Of a DNA stretch of 64,000 bases, positions 40,859-56,001 are shown piece by piece. The translations under genes were made by a program, and so were the position numbers. Position 1 is the first letter of the stretch. Every line of letters begins with the position of its first letter. Source of the DNA: Chenopodium formosanum (taxonomy: Eukaryota > Streptophyta > Magnoliopsida > Caryophyllales > Amaranthaceae). Location: the NCBI GenBank assembly GCA_024500155.1, contig CM044859.1, forward strand, positions 44,128,003-44,192,002, read 5' to 3'. The notes beneath the pieces were generated by a model. That model worked only from the letters and a program-made list of their open reading frames with translations, did not search any database and was not told where the DNA came from.

Positions 40859-43800
40859 ATCTCCCACTTGTCTGAGATAAGGGTGCAATATTCAAATTCC
40901 TTAAGTCAATATATGTGTCAATTTGATAATATGATTGCATCACATGTCGAGATCATATTAATCTACAAACCGTTTCTTGAAATCAGAGTTAGAATTACAA
41001 AACCAAATGATTACTGTGTAATGCATTTGAACGCGGCCACGTATTTTTCTGAATTCTCCCTCTTCAAGCGGCCATGACACATTTCCTAATTAAATAGGTA
41101 GACTCTATCCAATCTTGTGGTAACATGACTCCCACTCAACTTCTAAAATAACCAGGAAACACCCTTTATAATCTCCAGTTACGGCTAGACATTTGAGTGT
41201 ACCACAGTCACAACATCCATTGAGTGAAATCAATGTTCCACTCATGTCAAAGGAATCTACTAATATATACAAAAGCTCTATACTTGAACTTCAAAGTAGG
41301 TTAATAGTTTGATCATGCATCATTCATGCATATCCAATCCAAGTGATTGACCGAGCATCACCATGCCCCTATAGCCCATGAAACTGCGCTATCCAATCAA
41401 TCTTACGTGCTAGTTCATTTATTGAAATCATTTATGTCCACTGTAATGATCTCGAACTAGGAACTTTAAATAATATATGAATTTTGTTCTCCTGTGGGGT
41501 TTCAATTCACCAGGTCATCAACCTGATGAGCCCATCAATTCATAATTATTTTGGACATTTTATTTAATTTCCAAAACCTTAATTAAATAAGAGAAATAAT
41601 AATTTCTATTTTAAACATAATTCTGCAAATTGATGCATTTCTCATGTAATATGTTTTCTCAAAACATATACAACTTAAATTACATAACTTGCTTCAATCC
41701 TAAGACTTTAATATGACTCTCATACCTTATTCCATGGAAGGGGTTTAGTTATTTCTCACTCATAATAAAACTTTGCAGAACACGACCTTCCGCTAGTCAA
41801 TGATCTCATAATTGAGATGATATGTCATATCCTTAAGTTTGGATTTGTGATGTGTTCTGGCTCCTTTGTTCTTGGGCAAAGGTGGCCTGTTAGTCACATG
41901 ACATTTTAATCCGAACTTCCTCTCTAACTATCTTACTATAGCTTAATACACATATTCTGACATTGAGTATGCAACAGTGCTTTGCTTTGAACTCTTCAAG
42001 CTCACTGTCCTTCTCCATTAAGACACAAATATGCATTTAGATCACCATCTAAAATCATCTTACCTATTCGAAAAACTTGCATTTGTATAACCTTTTGACA
42101 ACTTGATTAAATTACCTTTTAACATAATAGCTAGAAGAATTCCTTTTAGTGCTTCTCATGTACTCAAGGATTTTTTCTTGGTAACTCTCCGTATGCTTAT
42201 TCTGAATTTGCTTGAAACCATCTGTAGACACCCATTTGTGTCTCCCCAAAACAAAACCCGTTGATGAGTACCTTTCACGTCGAATCATAATCGAATGAAG
42301 TGAAAGTGTGAAAAGTCTAGTGTTGCGGATAGTTTTTAATTTCTTTTATTTTCTCTCTGTTTTTGAAAACCTATTTTAAGAAAACATCCAATCCAGTATG
42401 GTTGGTTCATAGTAAGGGTCCAATAATGGTGTAGTTGGATGGGGCTTGAAAAGAGCTTTCTAACGATATATTAATTATAAGTCAAATTTCGATGAATAAT
42501 GAGGAAGTTATGGCCAAATTACTAAACTGGGCCCGGTTTGAGCCTTATATGCGGCCCAATGATCTAGAGGAGGGCCTAATATGGATTTATCATTCCTAAT
42601 GCAATTAGGAATGGTTTCATTTTTCTAGATATTTCTAAAAGGTTCTTTTCATTCCTAATTCAATTAGCATTGATAAATTCACTTTTGTTGACTTTTTGGA
42701 ATTTTAATCAGAATAAAAGAGTGTTTTTGAGGAAAATACGATTTTATCCTCCTGTACGGGTAAATTTTATCTGAATTTAGAAAAGGCGTAAAAAAAATTG
42801 ATTAGTGCCTAACGCCAGACATTAGCGCCTAGCGCTAAGCCTGGTGCCTGGCGCTAGCGTTAGCGTTTGGCGCTAACTTCGTTTTTTCACGTCGAAACTC
42901 TGGTTTGTTTTTCTATCTTTTTGGCTGATTTTTTTTAAATAGCCTCCTAAAAACTCCGTTTTCAAGCATCAACAATCATCAATTCTCCCTAATTCTCAAA
43001 TATTCTTTAGTTTTCTTATTCTCTCTTGTTTTTAAAAATTCTTCCCTTTTGCATACAAAATTCCGCATTCACAAGATCTAGAAACACCTAGCCAAATTTG
43101 AAGTTGCCTTCGCCCTAAACGTGAAAGGTTTTAATTTCTTAGGGTTTGGTCCCTATTCTCTATTTCAATTATTTAATTTAATTGTTTGTTTATTATTTTC
43201 CTTGAAGTTACTAATGAGTGTTTTTTGTTATTAGAAAGAGATACGAGGCATCCAAGTAAGTGCTTTAATTACTTTATTAATATTATGATATAGAAATCAT
43301 GCTTAGATTGTTAATTTGATTCCTAGTATCATGTTAGGATGTTTTATTGCTTCCTAGTATCATGTTTACGGTAACAACTAAAAATTCCTAATATTAAGTA
43401 TGATTGTTATGATGCTTCCTATTTTCTTCCTAATATTCATGTTAGTATCATGTTAGGGCTAAAGCTTTGATCTTTATTGTTTAATGACATGCTAGGGTTT
43501 GTTATTAATCTTATTAGTATCACGCCTAGGATCTTGCTATTATTATGCTTTAACATGATTATAATTATGATTATGATTTTTATTATTTTTATTATTATTA
43601 TGTTGCTTGATGCTTATATATTTATTTATTGCTTGATCACGCCTTTTATGCATGTTTAAAGGGAATTAGTACTTGTAATCACGCTTAATAAGACAATTAA
43701 TAATCTTGTTTAGGTTTTAATTTAATTATAATTCAAGTGATCGCCAATAATAGATTTATTTGTGCATTAATATTCAACCAACATAGATTAAACAGGTTCA

Positions 43801-46488
43801 GGGTAATCATATTGATTGCATGTTAGTCAAAAAGCGCACATGAATACGATCAGAATAAAGTAGAGGCCTATTATTAGGGCAGGTTCAATCTCTTTTAGGT
43901 TGGATTTGTACCTTCATCCCCGAAATACCAATCATGGTTCTAGACCTATTGGAGTTGACAATCTCCTGGATCGTTAAGGGGTGTAACCTTCACCTCATGA
44001 ACGGTTTACAAGTTCCTAAAACTTGTTTGCGACTCTTTTGCTCTATCTTCTTTCCCTTTGGACGCCACCGTACTTTAGTGTATGATTACAGTGGGGTTCA
44101 AGATAGGGGTAATGCTTGAAATATTCCCTACAACTGCTACACATGCAAAAGTCATATGCGACATCTTGCTTTGTACACTTCATGGCACATGTAATGGATC
44201 CTTTTATAGAAACATAAGGTACATTACTTTTACAACTCAACTCCATTAGCTTTTGAAGCACTGAGTTTTACTGAGTGTAATACCATGAAACATGGGAATA
44301 CATCCTCTCTTAGAGTCTTGCTTCATGAACTTGTCAAGATCCTTAACAACATAAGTCTCTCGATTCATTCCAATCATTCTTCAAGATTCACTTCATAGAT
44401 CTTAATTTCCAATATGTACTCAACATCTCCTAAGTCTATCATATTGAAACAATCTCTCTAACCATTGCTTGACTTACTCAAGCATTGATATATCATTTCA
44501 TATGACCTGTACGTCAACTACATACTAGACTAAGAAAACCAATTACTCCCACTAAACTTCTTGTCTCTACAAGATTCCCTTTTCATTCTACTATGGAAAT
44601 CAAACTGTTTGATTGCCTAATCAAAACAAATGTTCCAACTCCTTAATGCTTACTTCAATCCATAAATGAATTTCTGAAGTTTGCAAAACTTTCTAGGAAT
44701 TTCTGGATTTCAAACTCTTAGGATGTATCATATACATATCATCCATCAAGAACATTTCATGAATGTTATTTTGATATCCATAACTAGAATAATTGGTGTA
44801 GGCTTACACAACTAATGGGTTTGACCCTATTTGTAAGACTATTATGGACTAACACATCTTTACAAACATGGAGTCCATACTGGATTTCATGGCTTGCTTT
44901 AAGCCATTTTCTGAGTTGGCACTTATCCAAAGCTTGCTTGTAGGGCATGGATTCTAACCGTCCTAATATGAAAATTTTAAAATCCACCTTTTTTAAAAAT
45001 TTCAACAAACTATTTGTTTTGATCCCAAGTAACCTACGATAGGTATGAGAGACAATAGAATTATTCTCTTCAACTCTTTGAAGACTTTCATTCTAGTGGG
45101 ACGATAGAAGCCTCGCTAGTTGAATTAGCTTGGTTCGACAAATGGTTTATCAAATTAGCTGATTTCATGCGCCTTCGTCTTTGATGTAGTGTTATCCACA
45201 TTCATTTGTTGCTCGTCTCAAATCTCATCGAGATCTAACTTTACTCCCACTTGGCTTTGTAGGAAGACATTCTTTCTATAAAGACATTATCGCAAGCAAC
45301 AAACACTTTGTTTCTGCGCGATTGTAGGAATATTACCTCTTAGTTTCCATGAGAAAACCCATGAAGAACTATTTTTATAATTTAGGGTGTATTATTTCAT
45401 CTTTGTAAACATTTTACATTGATTTCATAACCCTTAATCCTGTTTAGAAAAGATAACTTTCAGAACATTTCCAAATCATAACTCTTATGACATCTTTTCT
45501 TCTGTTTTGTTTAAGTTTCCTGTTTAGTATATTCGCAATTGTTGCTGTAATGTATATCCTCAAAACGATATTTGTAAATCATTAAAACTTGTATCGAACA
45601 ATGGCAAGAAAAGTTTGATTCCTTCTTCATAAACATACACTTTAATTGTAATGTTTCTGGATTGCGAATTAATTCAACAATTCCATTTAGATGATCATTC
45701 CTTTTTTAGTTAAATATTTATTACAACAATAATATTGTGGTGTTAATTGTTTATCTCAAACTGATTTTACATTTCATTTTGGAATTTTGAACATTTCAAT
45801 GTTTCCAAGCTTTACTTCATTAAGTAATTATCGATATATTTACTTAAATCGTCAGTAAAAGCGATGAAATAGTTAAATCTCTTTGCTAATTTTGAACTTA
45901 TTGGTCCACACACATCATATGTTTGAGTTCCAAAAGGTCATTTAGCTTCTTTTACCCTTTCTACTAAAAGGAAACTTGGTCATCCTAACTTATCAAGCAT
46001 GACTTCTATTTCTTAAGTGATTCATAATCATATAAGAATAAGAGTCCATTCATAACTTTGGATGCGCAAATGGTTAATGTGACCTAACCTTACTTTGTTA
46101 TAAGTAAGTGTACTTTTAATCATCTAAATTTTACTTTTATGATCTACTTATATCAATATTATAAAATGAAATTAACTCATGTCTAGCAAAATGAAAGCAA
46201 TTTATTACCTTGGTCATGGATCAACACTTGTCCAAGCTAAGTCAACCAAATTCAGTATTCAAAACAAGAAAACCGAAATGTTGTCTCATCAAAACTGGAA
46301 ATAGTTCTAAAATCATGATAACAAATCAAAATTTAAAACTATGAAGCTATCTCTGGTCACTCAAACACTTCTAGTGAACCTTTAAGCTCCATTTCCTTGC
46401 TAGCTTTATTTGTTTGCAGTTCCTGCGCAACATCTCAATGTTAAGCACTGCAACTTGGTATCACATACCTAAGTGAAAGTTAAAATGT
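40859..46488 (-). pseudogene. Copia pol remnants (integrase, RT, RNase H)
   Basis: In - sense, short matches survive in order: integrase core (YDVCGPISSKLAKRFNYFI, about 45930-45850), the start of RT (PYKQALDKCQLRKWLKA ... VKPISC, 44784-45000), an RT active-site remnant (LMDDMYMI, near 44735), RMIGMNRETYVVKDL and HGITLSKTQC (44400-44250), CAMKCTKQDVAYDF (about 44200), and after the nested solo LTR the RNase H region WFQAN...ILEYMRSTKRNSS (42220-42130). Stops and indels are frequent and no long frame remains. The stretch 40859-42100 shows no further recognisable coding sequence. Confidence 0.7.
42223..44132 (+). repeat. Solo LTR of Tat family inside copia pol
   Basis: TGTAGACACCCATTTGTG...ATATTCCCTACA, 1910 bases, the same LTR family as 56002-63143. 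No internal region is attached on either side; copia RT/RNase H sequence resumes directly. The palindrome cluster at 42815-42885 uses GCGCTAGCG/TGGCGCTA-type words. The TATA box is weak (TTTTAAATAG at 42932-42941). A clean five-base duplication is not visible (ATCTG against AACTG is the best, overlapping the TG end). Confidence 0.8.
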
Positions 46489-47361
46489 TTATAACATTAT
46501 ACCTGAGGTTGATGCTCCATTCTTCTTGAGGAAGTCAAGGTATTTCTGGCAATTGCGCTTCCAATGCCCCTTCTTCTTGCAGTAAAAGCATTCACTCTCA
46601 CTTGCAGCCTTGGGTTTTGGATTCACCTTAAACTTTTCAGAAGCCTTGGCAACTTGCTTGCCCTTCCTCTTAGCACTAGCCTTTTGCCCCTTCTTCTTGA
46701 ACCCCTTTCCCTTTTGAATCATAAGAACTTCCTTCTTAGGTTCCTTAGGGATTTGTTTCTCAGCACTAACTAGCATTGCATGCAATTGATTCATAGTCTT
46801 TGAAGTGGCAGTCATGTTAAAATTCATAATAAACTGGTTGAAACTTTTTGGTAGTGAATGGAGAATGATGTATGTTTCCAAATCATCACTATATGGGTGC
46901 CCCAGTTTCTCCATACATTGAATTAGGCCGATCATTTTGAAAACATGATCATGAACCGTGGCACCCTTCTCCATCCTACAATCCAAAATCTCACGATGGA
47001 GCTCATACCTTTCAACTCTAGCTTGTTTCTTAAACAAAGCTTTGAGTTCTTGCATGATTGAGTAGGCATCCTGGTCCTCAAAACGCTTTTGAAGACTAGG
47101 CTTCATGGTAGCAATCATTTAGCAAGTGATAGGTATAGCTATGTCATGAGCTTCCTTGTGCTTCTTGATCTCTGCCGCGCTTGGATTTTCTGGCAGAGGT
47201 CCTGGCAATGGGGTGTCAATAACATCCTCTCTACCTTCAGATTTCAGAACAAGCCTTAGCATTCTTTCCTAGTTGGAAAATTTATCCCCTGTTAACCTAT
47301 CCTTCTCAAGGAATGGTCGAAGATTGTAAACGTTGTTGTCATTATGATTACGGCTACCCAT
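46489..47361 (-). pseudogene. Copia gag
   Basis: In - sense it starts MGSRNHNDNNVYNLRPFLEKD at 47361. A stop replaces Trp near 47268 (FSN*ERM) and another lies just before MIATMKPSLQKRF at 47118. The rest, 210 codons, is open: FEDQDAYSIMQELKALFKKQ, VHDHVFKMIGLIQCMEKL, LPKSFNQFIMNF (UBN2/copia gag pattern), a Lys-rich region and zinc knuckle CFYCKKKGHWKRNC. Gag forms the particle shell. Confidence 0.88.
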
Positions 47362-49613
47362 GTATGTCAAAATAAGGCAAAGTTTAATAATTATGTTTAA
47401 TTTAATAATTAATGTACCATAAACACATTCATTAGGTAACTTTAAAACACTTTATTCAATAATTAATAGATCCCAATTGAATTTAAGTGATTCCAAGATC
47501 CTTTATTTGTGCAATAATTGACCGGACTGAGGCCCTACCATTAACCATTACATTTTCAAGGTGAGTAAACTCTTTACTGATTACAACTCTTGTAACTCTT
47601 GGTTGAATAATTAATCATCACATGCTTAATTAATACCCTTAGCTTCAAGGTTCTAAACCCTTTAGGTAACCTTGTTGAGTATAACCAATTAAAAGTGTAA
47701 AACGTTATTTACCCCCACTCCCCAAAGATATAATATGACCCCCAGCTTAGGCATGACCCATCATAAAATATCAAAGGTTTCATAGGGTTTTTAATTGGAA
47801 AAGAAATCTCAATATTACTGGGACCTAGATTTATTATGTTGTAATTATTTAGTGAACTCTAGCGCATCATCAATCAACATAAATAAAATCTAACATGCAT
47901 AATCTACTAATGCAATAAAGTAAAGCATGATATAGTATGGCTCCTTAGTCCTAAGAAAACTAGAAATGAAAAAGCTCCCACTTGAATCATCATGGATCTC
48001 CATCCACCTCTCTCCTTTGGGCCTTCACTTCATGGGCTTCTTTGGACTAATAATATTTAAATAACTATTCTATTTACTTTAAATAAAAGTTACAAAAATA
48101 CTTAACGGTACACAGACCGTGTTTAGATTACAAAAATACTTCACGATGCGCAGAATGTATTTAAAAATCTATGGGCCACACTAGTCTATATACAGCAACA
48201 TAATATCATATATAATAAAAGTGCCATATAATAAATTACTCAACATGCTTGTCTAAACTACAACATCGAATGTTCATAATATAGGCAACGCATTTCCTAA
48301 AATATCTTATATTTTAATCATAATTAGATAATATCATATATTATTCATGACTGTTTATAAAATATCATTTAATTTAGTCATGAGATAGAATCAAATCATA
48401 TTTTAATCTAGAAAGATAAATCATATTTAATCTTCCATGATTATCCTAACAAATTTAGGAGATTCTATCCTAATTACTAGCCAATCAAATAATTTTAAAA
48501 TCGATTATATCCTAATCTAATTATGGGATAATCACATTATTTAGATCAATTCTTATCCTTTTGGAATATGCTCAGAATATCCTAATCAATCTTATCCAAA
48601 ATTAACCACTTTAATTAGGATAATTACCAATTTAACAACTTTAAATATGGATTATATCAAATATAACAACTTTTGAATATTTGATTTTATCCTAAAATAA
48701 AAGATTTTATCCAAATAAAACCAATTTTATCTTTTAAAATAAAAGATCATATTTTAAAAATATTTTAACTTATCAAAAATAAAACTGATTTTAGCCCAAA
48801 ATAATTCATAATTATCTTGAAATAATTTTTCAAAACAGATTTTTTTTTTTTTTGAAATACCGCTAGCCACCACCACCGGCCACCGTGGTTGGCTAGCCGA
48901 AGCTAGCCACGGTGGCTGACTGCCTAGACGGCAGCCACTGCCGTAAGGGCAGCAGCGCGGCAGCAGCGCCAGCAGCCGTGCAACACTTACACGCTGTTGC
49001 CCACAGCCACCATCGACAACCTGCCCTCCCTCTCGGACTGCCACCTGGTCGGCAGCCGTCGTGGTTGCGCCACCCAGCCGTGGTTGCCGATCTTAAATAA
49101 ATTTTTTTTGTGTTTTAATTTAATTAAAATAACTTTTATTAAAATTAAATTAAATCAGTCAAAAAATTAAAATTAAATCAACATTCAATCTTAAAAATTA
49201 GGATTCATCATAAAACTAATCCCAATTTAATTCTAACTTTTAAAATTAAATCGATGATCATACACAAACCATTTTTATGCATAAATAAATCCGATTAAAA
49301 TTATGAATCACAAAATAAATCGAATTAAATCAAAATCAAGCACAAAAATCATATTTTAGGGCTAGTATTTTCGAAAAATTCGAATAATAGGGTTAGGGGG
49401 TTCGAAAATTTCGGACATATTAGGGCTAAAATTTGGACATCTTCATGGCTATTTGAGCATAATTAAATCACATTTAATCGATTTCAAAAGTTTAATCACA
49501 TTAAATATAATAATTAAACCGTAATTAAATTAATTTCTCCTTCATAATTGATTATAAAATTAACATGGACATCAAATAATTGTATTATTATGATCTAGCG
49601 TGTTCATGCAAGA
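47362..49613 (-). other. Copia leader, 2.25 kb without gene
   Basis: AT-rich, with TATCCTAAT-type subrepeats (48480-48740). At 48850-49085 there is a GC-rich island in sharp contrast, with a strong hairpin (see findings). No coding sequence is recognised. Confidence 0.6.
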
Positions 49614-49628
49614 GGCTTACTAATACCA
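49614..49628 (-). other. Copia primer binding site
   Basis: In - sense TGGTATTAGTAAGCC, one base after the LTR, resembles the initiator tRNA-Met site TGGTATCAGAGCC with several changes. Confidence 0.7.
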
Positions 49629-49629
49629 C

Positions 49630-50387
49630 TGTAGGAGTTTATAGGTACTACGCAGCGGAAAAAACATGAATCATATTCAATAAAGTACCAATCCCAAAAT
49701 CGCATGCATAACACACAAGACACATAATCATACCTTTGACGCGTGAATTCCACAAAGTTATTCGACAGGAAAATCAGGGAGAGAATAGAGCCCCAAGCGT
49801 TGCTCCTCTACTTAGTCCACAAGATTCGAACGAGCCGTCCACCAATACTAGATTGGTCGAGTGATTGAGAAAAACGGCGATCACCACCTTTATGGACAAC
49901 CGACCACCGTACGAACCACCACCACCACGAGATACCACCGTGCGCCGAGGAGGAGGAGTGAGCCGTGTGAGAGAGAGGACTTTGAGAGGGGTGGGTTTCG
50001 TGTTTGCTGATTAGGGTTTAATTACACCGATCAGTTAATTGCTTACTTGCAAACCTAGGCACCTAGTCTATTTATAATCTCTATTTATAATGAGATTATA
50101 AATAAACTAGGGCACGAAGCCCAAAACCACTTCTAATCCCCATATGGTCGGCCACCTAAAGTGATGAGGTCCATGATGGGCCTCGTCCTCTAATGCTCGA
50201 TCTAAACCCTTTGTGTGACCTTATAAGATCAGTCCAATTGGGCTTTGGCCTATTTTAATAGTCCAAAGATGGTTAGTACCTCTAGCTATGGAAAAACGAC
50301 GACCCAAATGTACGAACTTAATTATCTCTATAATTTGATCCATTTATATATCTAGTAATTGCATACGACGAAGACATAACTCCTTCA
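49630..50387 (-). repeat. Copia 5' LTR
   Basis: 758 bases, paired with 40115-40858. Differences include a duplicated TATTTATAATCTC stretch near 50080. It abuts the PMD coding sequence at 50388. Confidence 0.88.
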
Positions 50388-52534
50388 TTTTGCACCCCAC
50401 CAGCTCCAGCTCCAGTCTCTCTAGGAGGAGGAAAACTCATCTCAGGACCCGTCCACCCAAGGTTGCCCTGATGAACCGACAGAGGCTGAGGCTGCTTAGG
50501 CTGCTGCGATGATGAGCCAACCTCGTACATCCCACCACCTCTCGGAGCCAAGGTGGCCTCTCCCTGGCCTATCGGCCATGCCTGTGCACCCTCAGATGAA
50601 GAGCCCGAGCCCTCCATCGCCTCGGTCCGAGCAGCGTTAGATCGACAACCCCGACTGCCAGAACTAGTGTGGCGATGCCTTGAGCTAGACCTCGCCGGCT
50701 CTCTCTGAACCTCAGGTCTCATCCGGGTACCAGAAGGAATGGGCAGACCCTACAAGAAGAAATCGAGTTAGAAACAATCAAAATAGAAATATAACAATGC
50801 ATAAATAAGAAGAAAAAGCTACCTCCTGAACAGCATCATCAAGACAACAGGTAGCCACATTCCTCATCCGTACGAGCTGGCTCCGGAAGGCGTCTATGCA
50901 CCTCGCCATCGCTGTAACCACCTCGCGCGAGAACTGTCAAAGAAATGAAATCAGTAACAATACAAGACAGATATGAACAAAGCGTTGATCCTCGGGAGCT
51001 AGAGGAATCATCTCCTCGATAGGCTCGTATGTCCCCAGGTAGTGGATGGATGTACGACGGGGCACGAACTCAGTAAGCCCAGCCTAACAAAAGCAAACCA
51101 AAGTGAGTAAAATATCACTTGGGGGCTACTTAGTGAAAGGAAAACGATAAAAATCATACCGCCGCCTCCACAGACAGAACAGGGGTCGGAGCTAACAACG
51201 GCAGCAACTTCTCCTTGTAGCACCGCCTGGGATCGCATGAGATCGCCAAGGGGTACTAGCAGGCGACCTCTCCGACATGTTGAGCAGCCTCACGTCATTG
51301 AACATGTGACGTGGCGGAGAAGCAGGGACGACAAAAACATCCAAGGAGTGCTGAATAGCAACCCTCTCTCCTAGGTACGCCACTGCCCTATACGTCCCTA
51401 GGAAGTAGCGACGCTCCGCGGTGTACTGCGCAGCTAGCCCAGGGACAACTAAACCGCCCCATGGCTGGTACAACACCTCAGGCTCCTGCAAAGAATCCCT
51501 ATGAAATAAAGATCTACTAAAAAGCAATACAAAAATGATAGCTATGCAAAAGATCGTACCGAGAGGATCTGCTCTCGAAGATGGGCGGTAGTCGCCCGGA
51601 GGTAGCGGCCTCCCCAGCAGGCGCCCACAGGAAACCCACGTGGTGTCGGCCTCGTTGGCGTAAGAGAAGGAAAGTACTCGTAGAACCAGATCTACAAAAG
51701 ACAAAAGATATCAGCAAGTGCTAACAAAAATCTTAGAGCTAACTTTATAGGAGATAAAGTATACCTCTACGACTCTCCAGAAGCCGAACAGAGGGATGTC
51801 TCCCGTGTAAGACCGGTGTCGACACGAGTCTCGGAACGCACACAAAAAGTCGGCGTAGGTTAAGCTGGCCTAGTCATAAGTCCCGATCAGATGAAGATCG
51901 CGGACAGCCAGAAGGTAGTAAAGCAGTGCTCTACTACCCTTGTCAGGGGAAAACGTCCCTGACAGCAAAATGAGCGCAAAGATGCGCACCCGCTGCTCTC
52001 GGGTGGCCCCATCATCCTCAAAAGATGCCACCATTGTCGACCGGCGAATACACTTGGTACTGAAGTGTGATGAATCCACCTCAACACGGGCCCAAACAGC
52101 AATCAAATCCAGCAACTCAACAAACTCAGGAGAGTAGACACTGATGTTTCTATCGAACGACAGCACAGTAGAACTAAACTCTACTCTTGAGATGAGACTG
52201 AAGTCCAGTGGGGAGACCATCATCTCACCCCAAGGAAAGTTAAAAGTGCTGGTGGTGTCCCAGAAGAAATCCACCAGAGCACGAACCACGCGGTGACCTC
52301 CGTCGAAAGAGCTCATGGCCTGCGTGGCCTTAAACAGGGCAGTCAGCCCACAAGACCCCTAAAGAAGTCTCAACTCCCCATCGACTCGGAAGAACATCCT
52401 ATAAAACTTTCCTAGAGTGTCGTTGCCCGAGCCATGGCAACGTGTCCTACCAGCGGTGATCCCATGACGCACCCTCTTAGAAATGTGGTGGTCGGGGGCA
52501 AAGTACAAAGTCCTCTCATCCCACTCAGTGAGGC
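50388..52534 (-). pseudogene. Antisense PMD gene of Tat-1, interrupted
   Basis: In - sense it matches the Tat-2 PMD gene exon by exon. Exon 1 (52534-51765): KFYRMFFRVDGE, then after a stop GHRVVRALVDFFWDTTSTF and WGEMMVSPLDFSLIS; donor GAG|GTATAC. Exon 2 (about 51690-51560): IWFYEYFPSLTP. Exon 3: RRYFLGTYRAVAYLGERV and FVVPASPPRHMFNDVRL. Further exons near 51080-50990 and 50930-50830 follow; the last (about 50750-50388) is Ser/Gly/Pro-rich. Stops such as TAG near 51872 break it. The copia element cuts it near the end (rest at 40044-40114), and a solo LTR cuts it off from its leader and promoter (54702-55128). It confirms that the antisense gene is a stable part of this lineage. Confidence 0.8.
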
Positions 52535-54701
<2,167 letters not shown>

Positions 54702-55128
54702 CCAATTTGAGTCAAACAAGTCTCAAAACACTCCCAAGGCAATATACAAACATAATCAAGCAATTTCATGGCATAAAATTCGACAAACAAATCAAATTAA
54801 GCAAAAAGAAATTTCGAATTCTTCAAAAAATTTGTGAAACCGCACAAATTCAGCAAAACCGGGGTGAGTTTGAAGAAAACATGCATAGATCGGGATAGTA
54901 GGTGAATAAAGCTTCGATTTGCAACAAATCTGAGCAAATTTTGTTGAGAAACAAGCAAGATTGAACACTTTGAATTTCCGTGGCGATTTTCAAAGGCAGA
55001 GAGCAGCAGCGGCAAAATGAAGAAGAAAAGGGAATTTATACGGAATTCCCGATTCTGGCGCCAAACAACAGCTCTGTCGCCAGGCGACAAAGCCAAATCT
55101 TGGCGCTAGTGACGTTTCAGCGGCGACA
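54702..55128 (-). promoter_or_regulatory. Tat-1 PMD promoter and leader
   Basis: In - sense the palindrome cluster (55128-55057: GCTAGCGCC, TTGTCGCCTGGCGACAGAGC, GGCGCC) is followed by a TATA box (TATAAAT, 55040-55034), then a C/T-rich leader running to the solo LTR. The cluster is a near copy of those in the LTR (56579-56668) and the DUF7745 promoter (39525-39600). Confidence 0.65.
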
Positions 55129-55987
55129 CAACCCTCAGCCACTCAGAGCGGTTATTTTGACCTCTTACAACAATTTTGGGTTCCTTGCTAGACCAGTTAG
55201 TCCCTATAACCAATTTGACATGATTTAGTAATCGGCTTGGTTACAATCGCATTAAGTGATCGACCTGATGAATGATCGTTTCACTTAACTTAAAGCGCCT
55301 AAACATTGGCTCATTGCAAAGGCACCGACATAATGGTTCATAATACAAAGGCACCGACATAATAGTTCAATACAGCAAAGGCACTGACATACTGGTTCAC
55401 AATTCAGAAGCACCGACATACAGGTTCAAAAGCAGCAAAGCGCCGACGCACTGGCATACCAAAAGCAAAGGATCAATAGGCGTTGGTCTTCGGTGATACT
55501 CTTCAGGGTATTGTCGCAATAAATGATGATTTTCAGGCAAAGCAATCTTCGATCGTGTTCCCTGGCTTGCGGAAGATGGACACAAAGCGCTAGAAGGTCG
55601 TTTCAGGCGAAACAATCTTCGATGGGGTTCTCTAGATTGTAGAAGTCTTTCACGGCAGGATTGGAGGCAGTAACAGGTGTAGCAGTCTTTAGGCGGTATT
55701 CTCTAGCTTGCGGAAGATCGTCAAAACAAACAGCAGGATGTCATTCTCTATCTTGTGGAAAGTTGTCACAACAACAGCAATTCAACAAATCGGTTACTCC
55801 TCAAGAGACGTGTGCTCGACGGTGCAAGATACGCGTTTCTTAACTCTTTTATCTGTTTTACTAATGCTAGTTTGCAGGTATTGGTGTTACAAGAATGATT
55901 TAGGATCGCAGAACGTTCCGAATCACTCTCCGTCCCTATCGCTACTTTGACTTTTGTTTTCGAAACTTGATTTCTCCAAAATCAGTC
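55129..55987 (+). other. Tat-1 3' untranslated region
   Basis: No gene. It holds a 30-base tandem repeat (listed separately) and a diverged longer repeat (about 55480-55780) with words GGCAAAGCAATCTTCGAT and TCTCTAGCTTGCGGAAGAT. The last 180 bases match the Tat-2 3'UTR next to its polypurine tract. Confidence 0.65.
55318..55465. repeat. 30-base tandem repeat, 5 copies
   Basis: The unit AAAGGCACCGACATAATGGT starts at about 55318, 55347, 55377, 55407 and 55437. A sixth, weak copy may precede it at 55292. It is the 3'UTR counterpart of the 66-base array in Tat-2, but unrelated in sequence. Confidence 0.85.
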
Positions 55988-56001
55988 AAAGTGGGGGATT
56001 C
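55988..56001 (+). other. Polypurine tract of Tat-1
   Basis: AAAGTGGGGGATTC, followed at once by the LTR start TGTAGACACCC at 56002. Confidence 0.85.

Larger units (their letters stand above)
40115..50387 (-). mobile_element. Ty1/copia element, decayed, 10.3 kb
   Basis: The LTRs 49630-50387 (5') and 40115-40858 (3') start TGAAGGAG and end CTCCTACA in - sense. A primer binding site of tRNA-Met type follows the 5' LTR, and a purine tract (AGACAAGTGGGAGAT) precedes the 3' LTR. gag and pol remnants lie between on the - strand. The flanking five-mers GTATG and TTTTG match at only three of five positions. It sits in the last exon of the Tat-1 PMD gene. A solo LTR (42223-44132) is nested in its RT/RNase H region. 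Confidence 0.85.

Noticed and set aside
48754..49100. ORFs across the GC-rich island of the copia leader
   Set aside because: Ala/Gly/Arg-rich translations on both strands with no homology; explained by base composition.
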